Assembly (NCBI GenBank): GCA_021803885.1
Contig: JAJZKY010000023.1
Span: 1-15,573 of the forward strand
Length of the DNA: 15,573 nt
Direction: 5' to 3'
Source: Planctomycetota bacterium
GTDB lineage: Bacteria; Planctomycetota; Phycisphaerae; WQYP01; JAJZKY01
Shown here: one piece after another, positions 7,771-14,717 of the stretch
How positions within the stretch are numbered: position 1 is the stretch's first letter
Layout of the letters: each line of letters starts with the position of its first letter
Notes under the pieces: generated by a model
The model's database searches: none
Told to the model about the DNA's origin: nothing
Seen by the model: only the letters and a program-made list of their open reading frames with translations
Program-made: the position numbers and the translations under genes

Positions 7771-9321
7771 TTGCGAACCTTTGCGTCCATTGATATCGGA
7801 TCGAACTCCTGCCGTTTGAAGATTGCCAGAGTGGTGCAGCACGAGCTGCGCACGGTGTTTGAAGACCGCGAAGTGACGCGGCTGGGCGCGAGTGTGTTTG
7901 AGACGGGGCTGATTTCGCCGGAGGCGATGGCCAACACGATTCGCACGCTGAAACGCTTCCATAAGGCTGTGCAACTGCACAGCGTGGACCGGGCGCGGGC
8001 GGTGGCGACTTCTGCGTTGCGGGATTCGCGGAATTCGAGGGCGTTCCGCGCATGGGTGAAGGATGAGACAGGCTGGGACGTGGAAGTGATCTCGGGGCTG
8101 GAAGAGGGGCGGCTGATTCACCGTGGAGTGGTGGACTGGGAGCCGGGGACGCGTGGGCGGTGCGTGCTGATGGACCTGGGCGGTGGCAGCTGCGAGGTGA
8201 TCCTTTCAGAGCACAAGCGGATTGAGGCGATGGTGAGCCTGCCGCTGGGCGCGGTACGGCTGACGCAGGAGTTTCTCAGGAGTGATCCGCCGACGGAAGA
8301 AGAAATTGGGCGGATGAAGCAGTTTATTGCACGGGAACTTCGGCGGGCGGCGAGAAGGGTGGACGCGACGAAAGTGAAGCTGGCGATTGCGACCAGCGGC
8401 ACAGCGGCAGCACTGGCCGAGGCGAGCGCCGCGATGGCGAAGTCGACCAAAAACAAAGGGAAGGCTGCAGCGGAGCGGGAGCCGAATACGGCGAGCGCGC
8501 GGGATGTGCGACGGCTGACCGATAAGTTGGCGAAGATGAACAATGCCGCGCGGGGCGCGATTCCGGGGATTGGCACGAGGCGGTCGGAAATCATCATTGC
8601 GGGCGCGCACGTGTATGCGGAGCTTCTGGAGCATTATCGGTTGCCGGGATTCCGGTATTCGCAGTTTGGGATGCGGGACGGCATTTTGTCGCAGATGCTG
8701 GCCGAGGAAGACATACGGACGAGCGCGCACCAGGCATTTGAGCGCGAGCGCTGGGCCGGGGTGCTGGAACTGGCGCGGCGGTATGGGACGGATCCCAAGC
8801 AAATGGAGCCGGTAAGGCAGCATGCCGAGCAGATGTTTCATGATCTGGCGACGGTGCATGAGTTACCGGAGGAGTATCTGTTATGGCTGGAGTCGGCGGC
8901 GGTGCTGCGTGATGTGGGGAAGTTTCTGAATTACCAAGGGCACCACCGGCATGCGCAGTACATTGTGGCGAGTTCGGAACTGTACGGGTTTACGCCGCAG
9001 CAGCGGGTGGTGATATCGGCGATTGCGCGCTATCTGGGCAAGAGCCGTCCGGCGCCGGAGGGGCGGACGATGCGGGATGTTCCGCCAAGCGAGCACGAAT
9101 GGGTGAAGCGGGCGGTGGTGCTGCTGCGGTTGGCGGTAAGTCTGAACCAGGATCGGGCGAGCGATGTACTGAAGGTGAAGACGTATGTTTACCCGAAGCG
9201 AGTAATTCTGGAACTGTACCCGGGGCGGACGGGGGCGGAGCTGGAGTTGTGGTCACTGCGCAAGGAGGCGGATTATTTTCGCGAGGTCTTCCGTCGGGAT
9301 TTGCTGGTGACTTTGCCATAG
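7771..9321 (+). CDS. ppx: Exopolyphosphatase, Ppx/GppA family
   Basis: A 516-residue cytoplasmic enzyme that removes terminal phosphates from polyphosphate (or converts pppGpp to ppGpp; the two activities cannot be told apart by eye). The ASKHA-fold ATPase/phosphatase core shows FASIDIGSNSCRLKI (phosphate-1 loop, residues 4-18), ATSALRDS, GLEEGRLI and MDLGGGSCEVIL (phosphate-2 loop). A C-terminal HD-like helical domain (about 350-470) has AAVLRDVGKF followed by GHHRHAQYI. The usual HD pair is here Arg380-Asp381. A Lys/Ala-rich insertion (KSTKNKGKAAAERE) lies at about 228-241. The start is TTG at 7771 with GGGGTG (7757-7762) upstream; it gives the family N-terminus. Its last 49 bases overlap the 3' end of convergent sixA. 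Confidence 0.93.
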   Translation: MRTFASIDIGSNSCRLKIARVVQHELRTVFEDREVTRLGASVFETGLISPEAMANTIRTLKRFHKAVQLHSVDRARAVATSALRDSRNSRAFRAWVKDETGWDVEVISGLEEGRLIHRGVVDWEPGTRGRCVLMDLGGGSCEVILSEHKRIEAMVSLPLGAVRLTQEFLRSDPPTEEEIGRMKQFIARELRRAARRVDATKVKLAIATSGTAAALAEASAAMAKSTKNKGKAAAEREPNTASARDVRRLTDKLAKMNNAARGAIPGIGTRRSEIIIAGAHVYAELLEHYRLPGFRYSQFGMRDGILSQMLAEEDIRTSAHQAFERERWAGVLELARRYGTDPKQMEPVRQHAEQMFHDLATVHELPEEYLLWLESAAVLRDVGKFLNYQGHHRHAQYIVASSELYGFTPQQRVVISAIARYLGKSRPAPEGRTMRDVPPSEHEWVKRAVVLLRLAVSLNQDRASDVLKVKTYVYPKRVILELYPGRTGAELELWSLRKEADYFREVFRRDLLVTLP

Positions 9322-9797
9322 ATGCCGCGCAGGATGCGTGGCTCGACCAGCCAGAGGAGGGTGCCGGGGCGGCGGGTGTAGTCGACGCGGGCGAGGGCGC
9401 CCTTGCGGAGGCGCAGGCTGGTTTTTCCCGTGGAAAAGAGTGAGCCGAGGAAGGTGCTGATGTTGGGATTGTGGCCGACGAGCAGCACGTTTTCGTCGCC
9501 GTTGAGCGAGTCGATGAGGTTGTAAAAGTCGCGGAGGGTGGCGCCGGGCGCGAGTGCGTCAGAGATGACAATCTCGGATTCGTAGCCGACCTCGGTTCCG
9601 ACAAAAGAGGCGGTCTGCTGGGAGCGCTTGAGCGGGCTGGAGACGATGCGGTCGAACTGGACCTTGAGCCCGTTGAGGTAGGTACCGACGAGGATGCATT
9701 GCTGCTTGCCCTCCTTGTCGAGGGGCCGCTTGACGTCAATGGTGGGGTTAGCGCGCCGCGTTCCGGCGCTGGCATGTCTCAGAACGTAGAGATTCAT
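9273..9797 (-). CDS. sixA: SixA-type phosphohistidine phosphatase (histidine phosphatase superfamily)
   Basis: A 174-residue protein with the phosphoglycerate-mutase-like fold. The catalytic RHG-type motif is LRHASAG (Arg7, His8), the second arginine is Arg58 in SSPLKRSQQTA, and the second catalytic histidine is His109 in VGHNPN. Length and motifs fit SixA, which in E. coli dephosphorylates phosphohistidine proteins (first reported for ArcB, later for NPr of the nitrogen PTS). It lies 140 bases downstream of ppk in the same direction, and its tail overlaps ppx by 49 bases on the opposite strand. No Shine-Dalgarno sequence is clear before the ATG at 9797. The C-terminal tail is basic (TSKSRRKTSRK) and lies in the overlap with ppx. 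The substrate here is unknown; neighbours suggest a link to phosphate or polyP metabolism. Confidence 0.88.
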   Translation of the reverse strand: MNLYVLRHASAGTRRANPTIDVKRPLDKEGKQQCILVGTYLNGLKVQFDRIVSSPLKRSQQTASFVGTEVGYESEIVISDALAPGATLRDFYNLIDSLNGDENVLLVGHNPNISTFLGSLFSTGKTSLRLRKGALARVDYTRRPGTLLWLVEPRILRGIYGKVTSKSRRKTSRK

Positions 9798-9840
9798 AAG
9801 GCGTTAGAAGGGCTGACAGCAAGGACGGCTGCCCGCGAAT

Positions 9841-9858
9841 TTACAGAATTGTAACAAT
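9841..9858. promoter_or_regulatory. Overlapping small dyads upstream of sixA
   Basis: TTACA-GAAT-TGTAA (9841-9854) and ATTGT-A-ACAAT (9848-9858) are two perfect 5-bp-arm inverted repeats sharing bases, 44 bases before the sixA start in an otherwise AT-richer gap. They could be a regulator site. On the minus strand the same bases contain TACAAT (9853-9848), a possible -10 box, but without a matching -35. Function is inferred only. Confidence 0.35.
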
Positions 9859-9887
9859 CGAAGCAGGGGAGAAATGTTAATTTTTTG

Positions 9888-9921
9888 CCGGCTGGTTGCG
9901 AGGGGTTGAATCTTCAGCCGG
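9888..9921. other. Stem-loop after ppk, possible weak terminator
   Basis: CCGGCTG (9888-9894) and CAGCCGG (9915-9921) form a 7-bp perfect stem with a 20-base loop, 16 bases past the ppk stop. Read leftward it is followed by CAAAAAATTAAC, not a T-run, so it is not a classical intrinsic terminator. It may protect the ppk mRNA end or attenuate transcription into sixA. Confidence 0.35.
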
Positions 9922-9937
9922 TGATGCCCGCGCATCG

Positions 9938-12214
9938 CTATGAGAGGGCGGATTCGATGTGATCGTCTTCCGCTGCGGCGATCTGGAGTCCGCTGGCTCG
10001 GGAAGGCTTCTTGCCGCGCGGAGAGCTGGCGGCTTTCTTACGGGATTTGTTGCCGGGTGTAAGAACGGCTGGAGGAGCCGGAGGTTGCGCGTCTGTGAGT
10101 GGATAGAGGATGGCCGGCGGGATGTCACGGACCGAGGCTTTGCCTTCGGCGATGCGCATGAGGAAATCCTGCGAGCTGAAGGCAGGCGCGCTGCGTGCCG
10201 TTGGGGCTTCGGCAATGCGGATGTATTCGCCGTCGGAGCGCAGGAGGCGGGATTTGATCGTGTCGGCGAGGCAGGAGGCGAGAATTTCTTCGCGGATGCG
10301 GTCTCGGAGCGCAGGGTCGCGGACGGGGAAGATGGTTTCGCAGCGCTCAAAGAGGTTTCGGGGCATCCAGTCGGCGCTGCCGCAATAGACTTCCGGGTTG
10401 TTGCCATTTTCGAAGGAATAGATGCGGCTATGCTCCAGAAATCGGCCGACGATGGAACGGACGCGGATGTTTTCGCTGACACCTTTGAGGCCTGGACGGA
10501 GCGAGCAGATGCCCCGGACAATAAGGTCGATCTGGACTCCGGCACGGGAGGCGTCGTAGAGAGCCTCGATGACGCTGCGCTCGAGGAGAGAGTTCATTTT
10601 GGCGATGATGCGGGCGGGGCGGCCGGCGCGGGCGTGCTCGGTCTCGCGATGGATGAGCTGCATGAAGCGCTCGGCGAGGGTGAGCGGGGCGACGAACAGG
10701 GGCGCGTAGTCGTCGGACTCGGAATGGGCGGTGAGGTAGTTGAAGACGTTGTGGACGCCGGCGGTGATTTCGGGGCCGGCGGTGAGCAGGCTGAGGTCGG
10801 TGTAGAAGCGGGCGGTGTCGGGGTTGTAGTTGCCGGTGCCGAGGTGGGCGTAGCGGCGGATTTCGCCGTCGGGGTCGCGGCGGACCAGGAGGGCCAGCTT
10901 GCAATGGGTCTTGAGGCCGACGATGCCGTGAAAGACCTGCACGCCTGCATCCTCAAGGGCCCGTGCCCAGCGGATGTTGGAGGCTTCATCGAAGCGGGCG
11001 GTGAGTTCGACGACGACGGTGACTTCCTTGGTGGCGGCGGCTTCGGTGAGAGCGCGGAAGATGGGTGAATCCGGACTGGTGCGGTAGAGAGTCTGCTTGA
11101 TGGAGACGACGTTGGGGTCCTGGGCGGCGGATTCGATGAGGCTGGCGACGCCGTCGTAGGAGTCGTAGGGGTGGTGCAGGAGGATGTCGCGGTGTCGGAG
11201 CTCGTCGAAGATGTCGGTCGATTTGCGATGGAGGCGGAGCTCGCGGGGTATGAAGGCTGGGAATTTCAGATCGGGCCGGGGCGTGTCGGAGTAAATCTGC
11301 ATGAGGCGGGAGAGGTTGACAGGCCCGTCGGTGCGGTAGACCTGCGACTCGGAGAGCTCGAAGTTGGTACGCAGGCGTTCGATGATTTCGTGGTCGGCGC
11401 TGTGCTCAATTTCTAGGCGGACGGCATCGCCTTTGCGGCGATTGTGCAACTCGGCGCGCACGGTTTCGAGGAGATTGCGGGATTCTTCCTCCTGGAAGTA
11501 GAGGTTGCTGTTGCGTGTGACGCGGAAGGCGGCCTTGGAGAGGATCTGGTAGCCGCGATACATGCTGGAGGCGTTGCGCTCGATGAGGTCGTGGAGGGAG
11601 ACGTAATCGATGGTATTGGCGGATGAGGGCAGGCGCACAAGACGAGGCAGGGCGCGAGGCACGGTGATGACACCGAGGACGGGTTCGCTGGTGGCTTTAC
11701 GTTTGCTGTGAAGCAGCAGAGCGATGCAGAGGGCCTTGTTGAGGACGCGAGGGAAGGGATGGGCGGGGTCGATGGTGATGGGTGTAAGGAGTGGGTCAAC
11801 TTCGCGCTGGTAAAAGGTGTTGGCGGCCTCGCGGGCGTCGTCGTCCATCTGGTCCCAGCTGAGGACGCGAATGCCAGCGCGATCGAGCTCGGGCAGGAGT
11901 TGCTCGTTCCAGCAGCGGTATTGTTCCTTGACGTAGGCGTGCATTTCCTCGACGAGGGCGTCGAGGGTCTGCTCGAGAGTACGGCCGTCGGGGTCGATTT
12001 CGTTGTAGCCGTCTTCAATGCGCTGCAGGATGCCGGCGACACGGATTTCAACAAATTCGTCGAGATTGGTGGCGGTGATGGCGAGGAATTTGAGGCGCTC
12101 GAAGAGGGGGTTGGATGGGTCTTCGGCCTCTTCGAGTACACGGCGATTGAACTTAAGCCAGGAGACATCGCGCCCGAGAAAGAGGCTGGTCGTGGTTTGC
12201 TTTGCTTTGCCCAT
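9938..12214 (-). CDS. ppk1: Polyphosphate kinase 1
   Basis: A 758-residue enzyme polymerising ATP gamma-phosphate into polyP, reversibly. The N-terminal domain opens with FLGRDVSWLKFNRRVLEEA, and the second domain includes TPITIDPAHPFP (about 144-155). Two phospholipase-D-like domains follow. The catalytic phosphohistidine is His437 in LKTHCKL (E. coli His435) and the second essential histidine is His595 in FLEHSRIY (E. coli His592). HLGTGNYNP and SADWMPRNL complete the signature. The last 85 or so residues form a Pro/Lys/Ala-rich, probably disordered tail with a basic KSRKKAASSPRGKKPSR patch, longer than in standard Ppk1. The frame stays open upstream to 13018, but that stretch has no Ppk similarity and overlaps the sigma-like gene. 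ATG 12214 is the family start. Its Shine-Dalgarno sequence is weak. Confidence 0.96.
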   Translation of the reverse strand: MGKAKQTTTSLFLGRDVSWLKFNRRVLEEAEDPSNPLFERLKFLAITATNLDEFVEIRVAGILQRIEDGYNEIDPDGRTLEQTLDALVEEMHAYVKEQYRCWNEQLLPELDRAGIRVLSWDQMDDDAREAANTFYQREVDPLLTPITIDPAHPFPRVLNKALCIALLLHSKRKATSEPVLGVITVPRALPRLVRLPSSANTIDYVSLHDLIERNASSMYRGYQILSKAAFRVTRNSNLYFQEEESRNLLETVRAELHNRRKGDAVRLEIEHSADHEIIERLRTNFELSESQVYRTDGPVNLSRLMQIYSDTPRPDLKFPAFIPRELRLHRKSTDIFDELRHRDILLHHPYDSYDGVASLIESAAQDPNVVSIKQTLYRTSPDSPIFRALTEAAATKEVTVVVELTARFDEASNIRWARALEDAGVQVFHGIVGLKTHCKLALLVRRDPDGEIRRYAHLGTGNYNPDTARFYTDLSLLTAGPEITAGVHNVFNYLTAHSESDDYAPLFVAPLTLAERFMQLIHRETEHARAGRPARIIAKMNSLLERSVIEALYDASRAGVQIDLIVRGICSLRPGLKGVSENIRVRSIVGRFLEHSRIYSFENGNNPEVYCGSADWMPRNLFERCETIFPVRDPALRDRIREEILASCLADTIKSRLLRSDGEYIRIAEAPTARSAPAFSSQDFLMRIAEGKASVRDIPPAILYPLTDAQPPAPPAVLTPGNKSRKKAASSPRGKKPSRASGLQIAAAEDDHIESALS

Positions 12215-12264
12215 GCATGAACCGGTGGTGTTCCAGTGAGATGTGCGCTCGTGCTGCAGTTGGA

Positions 12265-12297
12265 AGCTCTTTCTCGCGCGGGTGACGAAAAAGAGCT
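12265..12297. other. Hairpin in the ppk leader
   Basis: AGCTCTTTCTCG and CGAAAAAGAGCT pair at 11 of 12 positions around a 9-base loop. The structure lies 51 bases before the ppk start codon, at the likely 5' end of its mRNA, in the divergent gap with the sigma-like gene. It could stabilise or regulate the ppk transcript, or be a protein-binding dyad. Confidence 0.5.
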
Positions 12298-12301
12298 CCG
12301 A

Positions 12302-12330
12302 GTCATATTCCAGTGTATGCCTACCGTCCA
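12302..12330 (-). promoter_or_regulatory. Candidate ppk promoter
   Basis: On the minus strand, TGGACG (12330-12325) and TATGAC (12307-12302) are spaced by 17 bases, each matching 4 of 6 consensus bases. Transcription would start within a few bases of the hairpin at 12265-12297, about 80 bases before the ATG. This is a weak match and only a proposal. Confidence 0.3.
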
Positions 12331-12399
12331 GGAGGGGCAGGTTGACTTGGCAGGATGCGCGGATGAGGATACAGAAAGTAGAAGAACCGGGGGTGAATC

Positions 12400-12984
12400 G
12401 TGCCGAACCAGGATTGCCTTGAGCAGGGAAGCGCCGGCGTGGCGCGGGCCGAGCATACGGCTCTGGAGCTCTTTCAGTTGGCGTCGTTGCTGGTGGGCGA
12501 CCCGCAAGAGGCGCTGCAACTTGTGGAGGAAAGCGTTTCGGCATCGGACCTGGACCCCTGCGCGGCTGAGCCTGGCGCCGAGGAGAGAGTTCGGCGGAAG
12601 CTGACGGAGCGGGCATTGCAGTGGATGCGGCAGCGGGCTCCGCAGTCGTTCGAGGTGGAGGGGACGTCTGTATCCCTTGGCGGCTGCGTGGAAACTGACG
12701 ATCTGGAAGCGGCGGGAATTTCGAGCGCAAAACTGGCTGAGATGCTAAGTGGCGGGCAAAGGCAGAAGCTGCGGAGCTGGCTGGACGAGCTGCCGATGGC
12801 ACAGCGAGCGGTGTTTGTGTTGCGGGCCGTACTGGGCAGGAATAGTCAGACGGCTGCAGAGGAATTTCGGCAGGTGTGCGGGGCAGACGGCTGGACAGCG
12901 GATTATGTGAGCGCGATGTTCCGATCGGCGCTATGTTCGCTAGCGAACCAGCTGGCGCATTCCACTTCAGCCGCAACGGCTTGA
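12400..12984 (+). CDS. Degenerate ECF sigma-factor-like protein
   Basis: A 194-residue protein I do not recognise with certainty. The first part, ELFQLASLLVGDPQEALQLV, resembles the start of sigma region 2 (helix, 'GD..eA' turn, then Q/E-rich helix). The rest of region 2, including the -10 recognition helix, is not evident. The segment LDELPMAQRAVFVLRAVLG (about 128-146) matches the opening of sigma region 4 ('L..LP..qR.vf.L'). It is followed by a weak HTH-like stretch ending in WTADYVSAMFRSALCSLANQL, which looks like the 'TVksrlhRA...L' helix with an insertion. The GTG at 12400 is fixed as the start by an in-frame TGA at 12394; GGGGGTG (12389-12395) may serve as ribosome site. It is divergent from ppk and upstream of the efflux operon. 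Possibly an acidobacterial regulator; promoter recognition is doubtful. Confidence 0.6.
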   Translation: MPNQDCLEQGSAGVARAEHTALELFQLASLLVGDPQEALQLVEESVSASDLDPCAAEPGAEERVRRKLTERALQWMRQRAPQSFEVEGTSVSLGGCVETDDLEAAGISSAKLAEMLSGGQRQKLRSWLDELPMAQRAVFVLRAVLGRNSQTAAEEFRQVCGADGWTADYVSAMFRSALCSLANQLAHSTSAATA

Positions 12985-13141
12985 GGGGACGAACCCAGCG
13001 AGGGATAACGCGGTGCAAGCGGATGTTGGCGGGGCTTTGTGGCGGAGTCCAGGCGGACTACCCGGCGCTGCTTTCGGGGCCGGTGAAAAGTTTTGCACTG
13101 TTTTCAGGGTGCATGCGCATCCAAAGGACGTACTTTATTGA

Positions 13142-13211
13142 TAGAGGCTGTTATTCAGTTTGGGGTAGGCGACGTGAGGGTCGCCCATCGTAGAGTGAAT
13201 AACAGCCTCTA
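13142..13211. repeat. Long palindrome with nested hairpin before tolC
   Basis: Arms TAGAGGCTGTTATTCA (13142-13157) and TGAATAACAGCCTCTA (13196-13211) are perfect 16-bp inverted repeats. Between them lies a second hairpin, GGCGAC-GTGAGG-GTCGCC (13168-13185). Outside the arms, ATTG (13137-13140) and CAAT (13214-13217) could extend the stem past a small internal loop. There is no T-run afterwards, so it is not a standard terminator. It may be a structured leader of the tolC mRNA or a tiny mobile-element remnant. The rest of the 12985-13253 gap shows only short, unconvincing stems. Confidence 0.8.
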
Positions 13212-13253
13212 GACAATCAATTCTCTTTCCGACCTAAGAGGAAACATATTTCA

Positions 13254-14717
13254 GTGTTGAAAGCTGGCAAGGGAAACAGGACCAGCGCCGGCTTAGGCTG
13301 TGCGCTGCTGGCGATTGCGGTCACTGCGTCGCTGCAAGCGCGGGCGCAACAGACGGGGGGTGGAGTGTCCACGCCGCCGCCGCCGATCCAGGTGATTCAG
13401 CCGCAGATCAACAACTCGACCTACGAAGGCAGCGTGGCTGTCCGGCAGGTGAAGCCGGGGGTGATTGGGCTGTCGCTGGATGATGCGATCCAGATGGGGT
13501 TGCAGCATAACCTTGGATTGCTGCTGACGTCGCAGACGACGCAGTCGGCGCGCGGAGCGGAACTGGATCAACTACAGGCGCTGCTGCCGACGGTGAATGG
13601 CGATATCAAGGAAGCAGAGCAGGAGACGAACCTAGAGGCGGAGGGATTGCGGATTTCAGGGTTCCCGAAGATTATTGGGCCGTATGGGTACACGGATATA
13701 CGGGGCAGCCTGAACTGGTCGCTTTTGGATTTGTCGTCGTTACAGAATTACCTGGCGGCGAAGCATGATTTTGATGCTGCGAAGTTGTCAGTGGAAGACG
13801 CGCGGCAGATGGTGGTGCTGACGGTGGGGAACGCATATCTGCGGGTGATTGCCGACAAAGCACAGATTGCCGCCGACAAGGCGGAGCTGGCGACGGCGCG
13901 GGTATCGCTGAACCAGGCGATGGACCAGCACAGCGCAGGGACTGCGCCAAAGTTGGATGTGTTGCGTGCGCGCGTGGACTACCAGACGCAAGAGCAGACA
14001 TTAATTGCGGCGCAGAATGCCTTTGAGAAAGACAAGATTGCGTTGGCACGAGCGATTGGCCTACCGCTGGAGCAGAAATATGTTGCTACCGAGACAGCTC
14101 CATTTGCGCCGCTCGATCATATTGATCAGGCCCAGGCTGTGAGCGAGGCACTGGCGAGCCGGCAGGACCTGAAGGCTCTGGAGCAGAAGGTAGAAGCGGC
14201 GAAGCATGCGCGGAAGGCGGCGACGTACGAGCGGCTTCCGGTAATCAAGTTCAGCGGCAATTACGGCGATATCGGGATCAACGTCGCGAATTCGCATGGA
14301 ACAGGCAATGCGGTGGGCTCGCTGGACGTGCCGATTTTCGAAGAGCCGAAGTTGCGCGGCGATGCGAAGCAGGCGCAGGCGCAGCTCGATGAGGAAGAAG
14401 CAAAGCTGAGCGACCTGCGCGGACAGATCACGCAGGATGTTGACGACAGCATTCTGGACATTGAGTCATCTGCGAAGCAGGTGCAGGTGGCCAAAAGCAA
14501 CGTGGCGCTGGCAGCGGAAGAATTGAAGGAAGCGCAGGAGCGCTATGTGGCAGGAGTATCTGACAACCTGGCGGTATCGCAGGCGCAGCAGGCACTGGCC
14601 CAGGCGGATGCGCAGTATGTGAGCAGCCTGTACGCGCACAATGTCGCGAAGCTTTCCCTGGCGCGGGCAATGGGTATCGCCGGCCGCAACTATAAGACAT
14701 ATCTCGGAGGGAAGTAA
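13254..14717 (+). CDS. TolC-family outer membrane efflux channel
   Basis: A 487-residue outer membrane factor with a signal peptide ending near QARAQQ (about residue 32). Two repeats of long Ala/Gln-rich helices, typical of the outer membrane efflux protein family, follow. The first starts near LSLDDAIQMGLQHNLGLLL (about 74-92), with the coiled region NAYLRVIADKAQIAADKAEL. The second starts around QAVSEALASRQDLKALEQKV and ends with LAQADAQYVSSLYAHNVAKL and RAMG near the C-terminus. It forms the trimeric exit duct of tripartite pumps. The start is GTG at 13254 with AAGAGGA (13236-13242) at a longish 11 bases; TTG at 13257 is an alternative. The next gene begins on the base after its stop, so the two are one operon. 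A long palindrome lies 42 bases upstream. Confidence 0.93.
   Translation: MLKAGKGNRTSAGLGCALLAIAVTASLQARAQQTGGGVSTPPPPIQVIQPQINNSTYEGSVAVRQVKPGVIGLSLDDAIQMGLQHNLGLLLTSQTTQSARGAELDQLQALLPTVNGDIKEAEQETNLEAEGLRISGFPKIIGPYGYTDIRGSLNWSLLDLSSLQNYLAAKHDFDAAKLSVEDARQMVVLTVGNAYLRVIADKAQIAADKAELATARVSLNQAMDQHSAGTAPKLDVLRARVDYQTQEQTLIAAQNAFEKDKIALARAIGLPLEQKYVATETAPFAPLDHIDQAQAVSEALASRQDLKALEQKVEAAKHARKAATYERLPVIKFSGNYGDIGINVANSHGTGNAVGSLDVPIFEEPKLRGDAKQAQAQLDEEEAKLSDLRGQITQDVDDSILDIESSAKQVQVAKSNVALAAEELKEAQERYVAGVSDNLAVSQAQQALAQADAQYVSSLYAHNVAKLSLARAMGIAGRNYKTYLGGK

Noticed and set aside
9801..9850. Pho box near sixA (CTGTAAA and CTGTCAG on the minus strand)
   Set aside because: The two CTGT elements are about 26 bases apart instead of the 11-base period of PhoB direct repeats.
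9959..11068. Open frame of 369 residues on the plus strand
   Set aside because: Antisense shadow of ppk; Gly/Ala/Asp-rich with no recognisable motif, while the minus strand shows both catalytic Ppk1 histidines.
12215..13018. 268-residue N-terminal extension of Ppk1 on the minus strand
   Set aside because: It has no Ppk similarity, is low-complexity Pro/Arg/Ser-rich, and overlaps the better supported sigma-like gene; the standard Ppk1 N-terminus begins at 12214.
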